Origin: V1-33 sp964523105
GTDB lineage: Bacteria > Verrucomicrobiota > Verrucomicrobiia > Verrucomicrobiales > V1-33
Length of the DNA: 64,000 nucleotides
Direction: 5' to 3'
Assembly: GCA_964523105.1 (NCBI GenBank)
Contig: CAZFZN010000014.1
Coordinates: 91,541-155,540, forward strand
In this document: positions 60,778 through 64,000 of the stretch, in pieces
Position numbering within the stretch: the first letter of the stretch is position 1
Layout of the letters: each line of letters opens with the position of its first letter
Position numbers and translations under genes: made by a program
Notes under the pieces: generated by a model
What the model was told of the DNA's origin: nothing
The model's database searches: none
The model's input: only the letters and a program-made list of their open reading frames with translations

Positions 60778-61644
60778 ATGGGAACCTCGTCGTCATACGG
60801 TGGCCCGCCCAATAAAAGCCCTCTTGTGCCATCATGGGTCGGTGATTTGGGTGTTATTCCGGCGGATGGCCCAGCGATGGCTCCGCTTCCTGCAGTTCAA
60901 CCACAACCGGGAACCTTGCCCCCGGCTGCCCCGACTCCGATTCCGCCAAACGCACTTCCTGATCGTTACAGGGCGCCCAGATCGAATTTCACTTCGTTTG
61001 CGAAAGCGGGAGGCACTGGCGGTGCTGCTGGTGCCGCCCTCGGAAGAGCACTCTCTGGCTATGTAAGGGGCAGCGGCGGACGGGGTGGAGCTGCGTCCCG
61101 GATGACATCCTCGCGCAAAACGGCTTCACAACTGGCGGGCTTCATTCGCTCAGTCGAGCAGGCTGGCACCGCAAACGCTCTGCGAGAGTTCAAGTGCGCT
61201 GAACTTGTCGGCAAACCGGCGGGTAAGGCAATGGAGCGGCTGGTGGATGTTTTCTGCCCCGATGGTGGTCCGGTGGATGACTCCATCGCCCGACAAGCGT
61301 TCCAGGAGACCGTTCTGGATTGGCTGGAAAAAGACCTGCCCTCCGTTGATGAGTTGAGTGCTGCTGATTGGAGAGAGTTTCTGGCAGACTTCACTTCGCG
61401 CTCCATTGAAAACAGAATCATGGCCGACATCGGCAAGAATGGCATCGCGGTGCCAGCCGATGCCAGGCAGGCGCTGGCAGCACAGCGGGAGTTGCATTCG
61501 GTCATTCAAGGATGTGTGAACAGTGGATTCAGGGAGAGGGGTGAAAGCTTCAACCGGATGTCAGACGCGGCAATTTCTTCCCTGATGCAGGATGTCTATG
61601 AACGGGCATGGGGATATGTCGAAGCACTAGGAGGTGAAGAATGA
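60778..61644 (+). CDS. qatB: QatB: uncharacterised component of the Qat system
   Basis: 288-aa protein with a Pro/Gly/Ser-rich N-terminal ~90 residues (low complexity) and a helical C-terminal part (SSRKTASQLAGFIRSVEQAG ... QAFQETVLDWLEKDLPSVDEL). No signal peptide or known catalytic motif is visible. It is named from its place in the qatABCD order, directly after the KAP ATPase and before the QueC-like gene, and from its composition. Its stop overlaps qatC by 4 bp. A strong GGAAAGGGG sits upstream of the ATG. Confidence 0.8.
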   Translation: MGTSSSYGGPPNKSPLVPSWVGDLGVIPADGPAMAPLPAVQPQPGTLPPAAPTPIPPNALPDRYRAPRSNFTSFAKAGGTGGAAGAALGRALSGYVRGSGGRGGAASRMTSSRKTASQLAGFIRSVEQAGTANALREFKCAELVGKPAGKAMERLVDVFCPDGGPVDDSIARQAFQETVLDWLEKDLPSVDELSAADWREFLADFTSRSIENRIMADIGKNGIAVPADARQALAAQRELHSVIQGCVNSGFRERGESFNRMSDAAISSLMQDVYERAWGYVEALGGEE

Positions 61645-63008
61645 AACACACTTTGATTGCTCGTTTAGGCCCAACAGACAGGCAACGCGTTGCGGTGTTC
61701 TGGCCCGATGCGGAGCAGACGCACGTCGAGTGCATGGACCTTCTGAACGAACTCGATTACGGGTTGGGTGATGCCATGAAATGGCTTGCCGGGCATGGAC
61801 TGCGGCCAAAGGAAGCGGCGATTGATGTGGCGCTGCTGGCTGCACTGATTTTCGGCGCTGATACTAGAATCCCGCGTGACTCGGAAGCGCAGGATGGCTG
61901 GACGAGGGAAATTGAAATCAATGTGCCGGTCAGTGATGTTGGATGCTGGGATCAAGCGCGCCCGATTCTTGAACGTGCCCTCATGTTCCTGACCGGTGAT
62001 CTGTGGCGGTTTGGATTTCGCAGCCGTCCCAAGAAATTCGCCAACTTGGCTCCTACCGTTCAGCCGGAATTGCACCGCTTTTCATGCGTAGCACTGTTTT
62101 CCGGGGGATTGGACAGTTACATTGGGGCGGTGGATCAATTGGGGAGCGGGCAAACAACACTGTTTGTGAGCCATTACCTGTCTCACACCAGTAAAAACCA
62201 GAAGTTGTGCATGGACCATCTGGTTAAAAGATTCCCGAAGATGGAATCACAGTTCTTTCGCGCACGGGTGGGGTTCGATAAGGACATGATCCCGGCTCTG
62301 TCAAAAGTGCCGAGGTATGATGGCGAAAAGACGGAACGATCCCGTTCCTTTCTCTTCTTCGGCCTAGCAGCTCTGGCGGCCAGTAGCATCGGACATGCAG
62401 TGCAGGTCCAGGTTCCGGAAAACGGATTGATCGCCCTCAATGTGCCTTTGGACCGGCTCAGAGTTGGGGCGTTGAGCACGCGCACCACGCACCCGTTTTT
62501 CATTGCGAGGTTCAACCAAATATTGAAGATTCTGAACATTGAAGCCGAATTTACGAACCCGTATCGCTTCAAAACGAAGGGCGAGATGGCCCGAGAATGC
62601 TTGGATGCGCACTTCATCAAAGAAACCGCGAAGGACACGATCTCTTGTTCCTCGCCTGGGAAAGGCAGATACAAGGGCCAAAGCCCCGGACACTGTGGTC
62701 ATTGTATGCCCTGTCTGATCCGACGGGCTGCTCTGGTCGCTGCATTCGGCGCAGACGACACGCCTTACACGCTGGATAAACTGCGCGGCAAAATCAACTC
62801 GAAGGAAGCCACCGGACTGCACATTCGTTCTTTCCAAGTGGCTTTGGAAAAACTGAGGTCGGTAAAGCACTATGCTTCCGTAGCCGTGAGAATTCCAGGC
62901 CCCCTCACCGATTGCCCGGCGGAAGTCCCTAGCCTGGTTGGGGTCTATGAGCGGGGGATGCAAGAGGTTGGGCAGTTGCTCAAGAATGTGAAGACAGCTC
63001 CCATATGA
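61641..63008 (+). CDS. qatC: QatC: QueC-like PP-loop protein of the Qat system
   Basis: 455-aa protein related to QueC (7-cyano-7-deazaguanine synthase). The PP-loop ATP motif SGGLDS is at residues 154-159. The zinc-binding cysteines C336, C352, C355 and C358 (GHCGHCMPC) are in place. An extra N-terminal ~140 residues, absent from metabolic QueC, is typical of the defence-linked version. No queDEF genes are nearby, supporting a defence rather than a queuosine role. Overlaps qatB and qatD by 4 bp each. Confidence 0.9.
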   Translation: MKHTLIARLGPTDRQRVAVFWPDAEQTHVECMDLLNELDYGLGDAMKWLAGHGLRPKEAAIDVALLAALIFGADTRIPRDSEAQDGWTREIEINVPVSDVGCWDQARPILERALMFLTGDLWRFGFRSRPKKFANLAPTVQPELHRFSCVALFSGGLDSYIGAVDQLGSGQTTLFVSHYLSHTSKNQKLCMDHLVKRFPKMESQFFRARVGFDKDMIPALSKVPRYDGEKTERSRSFLFFGLAALAASSIGHAVQVQVPENGLIALNVPLDRLRVGALSTRTTHPFFIARFNQILKILNIEAEFTNPYRFKTKGEMARECLDAHFIKETAKDTISCSSPGKGRYKGQSPGHCGHCMPCLIRRAALVAAFGADDTPYTLDKLRGKINSKEATGLHIRSFQVALEKLRSVKHYASVAVRIPGPLTDCPAEVPSLVGVYERGMQEVGQLLKNVKTAPI

Positions 63009-63799
63009 GCGCGCTAGTGGACTACCATGTTCATTTGGACCTCTTTCAAGATCACGAGAACATGCTCGGGCAGTGTGTGCATAACAAACTCGAGATTTTC
63101 ACCATGACTACAACGCCGCTCGCATGGGAACGAAACAAGGCTCTCGCTAAGAGGAGGCGTGGAATCCGTGTAGGATTAGGACTTCACCCTCAGTTGGTTG
63201 CTCAACGTGCGGCAGAGATAGAACTGTTTGAAAATTTAGTACCCACCACCAATTACATCGGTGAAGTGGGATTGGATGCGGGACCGCGATTTTACAAAAG
63301 CCTAGACCTTCAACGAGAAGTGTTTTTGCAAATTCTAAAGGCGGCTCATCGAAGCGGGCCAAAAATATTCTCCATTCACAGCATCAGGAGCGCGGGAAAA
63401 GTTCTGGACTGCATTGAAGCGGAAATCCGAGACCCAAGCGCTTTCGGTATCGTGCTCCACTGGTTCACGGGTTCCAAAAGCGAGGCTCAAAGGGCGGTGG
63501 AGATGGGTTGCTTTTTCTCAATCAATCCCATGATGCTCCGTTCAGAGACGGCAAGAAAGACCCTGCAATCGTTGCCCAAGGATCGATTACTGACGGAAAC
63601 AGACGGGCCATTCACAGAGAAAACTCCTGGATGTCGCTACCTGGCTGCTGATCTCGCCCAAACTATTTGCGAGTTAGGAGGGCTTTTTGGGCTATCAGCG
63701 AACGCTATGGGGCAACAGGTGATGAACAATCTGAGTCAACTCGAAACAGTGCTCAGGACATCTGCCGTAAAAGAGTTGAATAGGCCACTTATATCATAA
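63005..63799 (+). CDS. qatD: QatD: TatD-like metal-dependent nuclease of the Qat system
   Basis: 264-aa TatD-family hydrolase. Metal ligands are all seen: H8 and H10 (HVH), E87 in GEVGLD, H125 in FSIHSI, H152 in LHWF, and D200 in TETDGPF. This matches the usual TatD set, so a DNase-type activity is expected. It overlaps qatC by 4 bp (ATGA) and closes the operon; 200 bp of unassigned sequence follow to the window end. Confidence 0.92.
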   Translation: MSALVDYHVHLDLFQDHENMLGQCVHNKLEIFTMTTTPLAWERNKALAKRRRGIRVGLGLHPQLVAQRAAEIELFENLVPTTNYIGEVGLDAGPRFYKSLDLQREVFLQILKAAHRSGPKIFSIHSIRSAGKVLDCIEAEIRDPSAFGIVLHWFTGSKSEAQRAVEMGCFFSINPMMLRSETARKTLQSLPKDRLLTETDGPFTEKTPGCRYLAADLAQTICELGGLFGLSANAMGQQVMNNLSQLETVLRTSAVKELNRPLIS

Positions 63800-64000
63800 T
63801 AGCGTAAGCAATTGACCATCCCGCATCGGTTCGTCCGGGCAGCGGCGCGGCGCTGTGCGCAAGTGTCAGCCGGCGCGGGGCCGACGTAAGCCGCCTGAAC
63901 TCGCCACGGGTCCACTCGAAATACGCGGGCACCATGCGGGATGGTCGTAAGCGGTATGCCGGCCACCACTGGCGGAGCGGGACCAAGGATGCCAAAGGTG
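63800..64000. other. Unassigned DNA at window end with 13-bp inverted repeat
   Basis: No gene could be assigned. A minus-strand frame (63789-63995) is open but has no recognisable motif. A 13-bp sequence GACCATCCCGCAT at 63814-63826 recurs inverted at 63934-63946. It may be part of an element end or a terminator-like structure; its function is not known. Confidence 0.3.

Overview
The window is a high-GC bacterial chromosome segment, most likely from a verrucomicrobial lineage. This is inferred from the protein style (choice-of-anchor and chitobiase-type surface proteins, a serpin, a WD40-like/M28 fusion) and the gene order; no 16S gene is present to prove it. The genes are densely packed and few intergenic gaps exceed 300 bases.

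Region 1 (1-10500, minus strand) is the classical transcription/translation block read right to left: tRNA-Trp, secE, nusG, rplK, rplA, rplJ, rplL, rpoB and a 3'-truncated rpoC. A good sigma70-type promoter lies just upstream of the tRNA. Several gaps in this block hold perfect stem-loops and tandem heptamers of the form TGARNNN.

Region 2 (10588-20197, minus strand) is an 11-gene anaerobic respiration operon: napD, napA, a tetrahaem NapB-like protein, a NapF-like ferredoxin, an unknown 112-aa protein, a membrane-anchored tetrahaem cytochrome, an NrfC-like ferredoxin, an NrfD-like membrane subunit, a Tll0287-type haem protein, NnrS and a group 3 truncated globin. It has no NapC and no NapGH. 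The inferred logic is quinol oxidation by the NrfCD-like module, electron transfer through multihaem proteins to NapA, and nitric oxide handling by NnrS and the globin.

Region 3 (20369-50708) is mostly core metabolism and housekeeping: tdh, a PHP phosphatase, a XerC/D recombinase, dgt, clpC, an MscS channel, an AlgH protein, an AsmA-like protein, a PIG-L deacetylase, a HIT protein, an M28 peptidase fusion, two cyclophilins, a serpin, a SWIM/SNF2 helicase, a prenylcysteine-methyltransferase-like protein, an epimerase, a vanadium-haloperoxidase-like protein and a NagB-like protein. It also has decay sites: a remnant of a cyclophilin 3' end, a propeller-protein fragment, and a TolC/CusA fusion left by an internal deletion.

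Region 4 (50700-56500) is accessory. It holds a heptamer array, a small HTH protein, an unassigned structured-RNA candidate, a cluster of three exported proteins (thrombospondin-3 calcium-binding protein, unknown secreted protein, pseudopilin-like fusion) and a decayed gene.

Region 5 (56500-64000) looks like part of a mobile island. A minus-strand CHC2 primase and small element-type proteins are divergent from a complete four-gene Qat anti-phage system (qatA KAP ATPase, qatB, qatC QueC-like, qatD TatD-like nuclease). The qat genes appear visibly less GC-rich than the rest of the window. The island continues past the window end.
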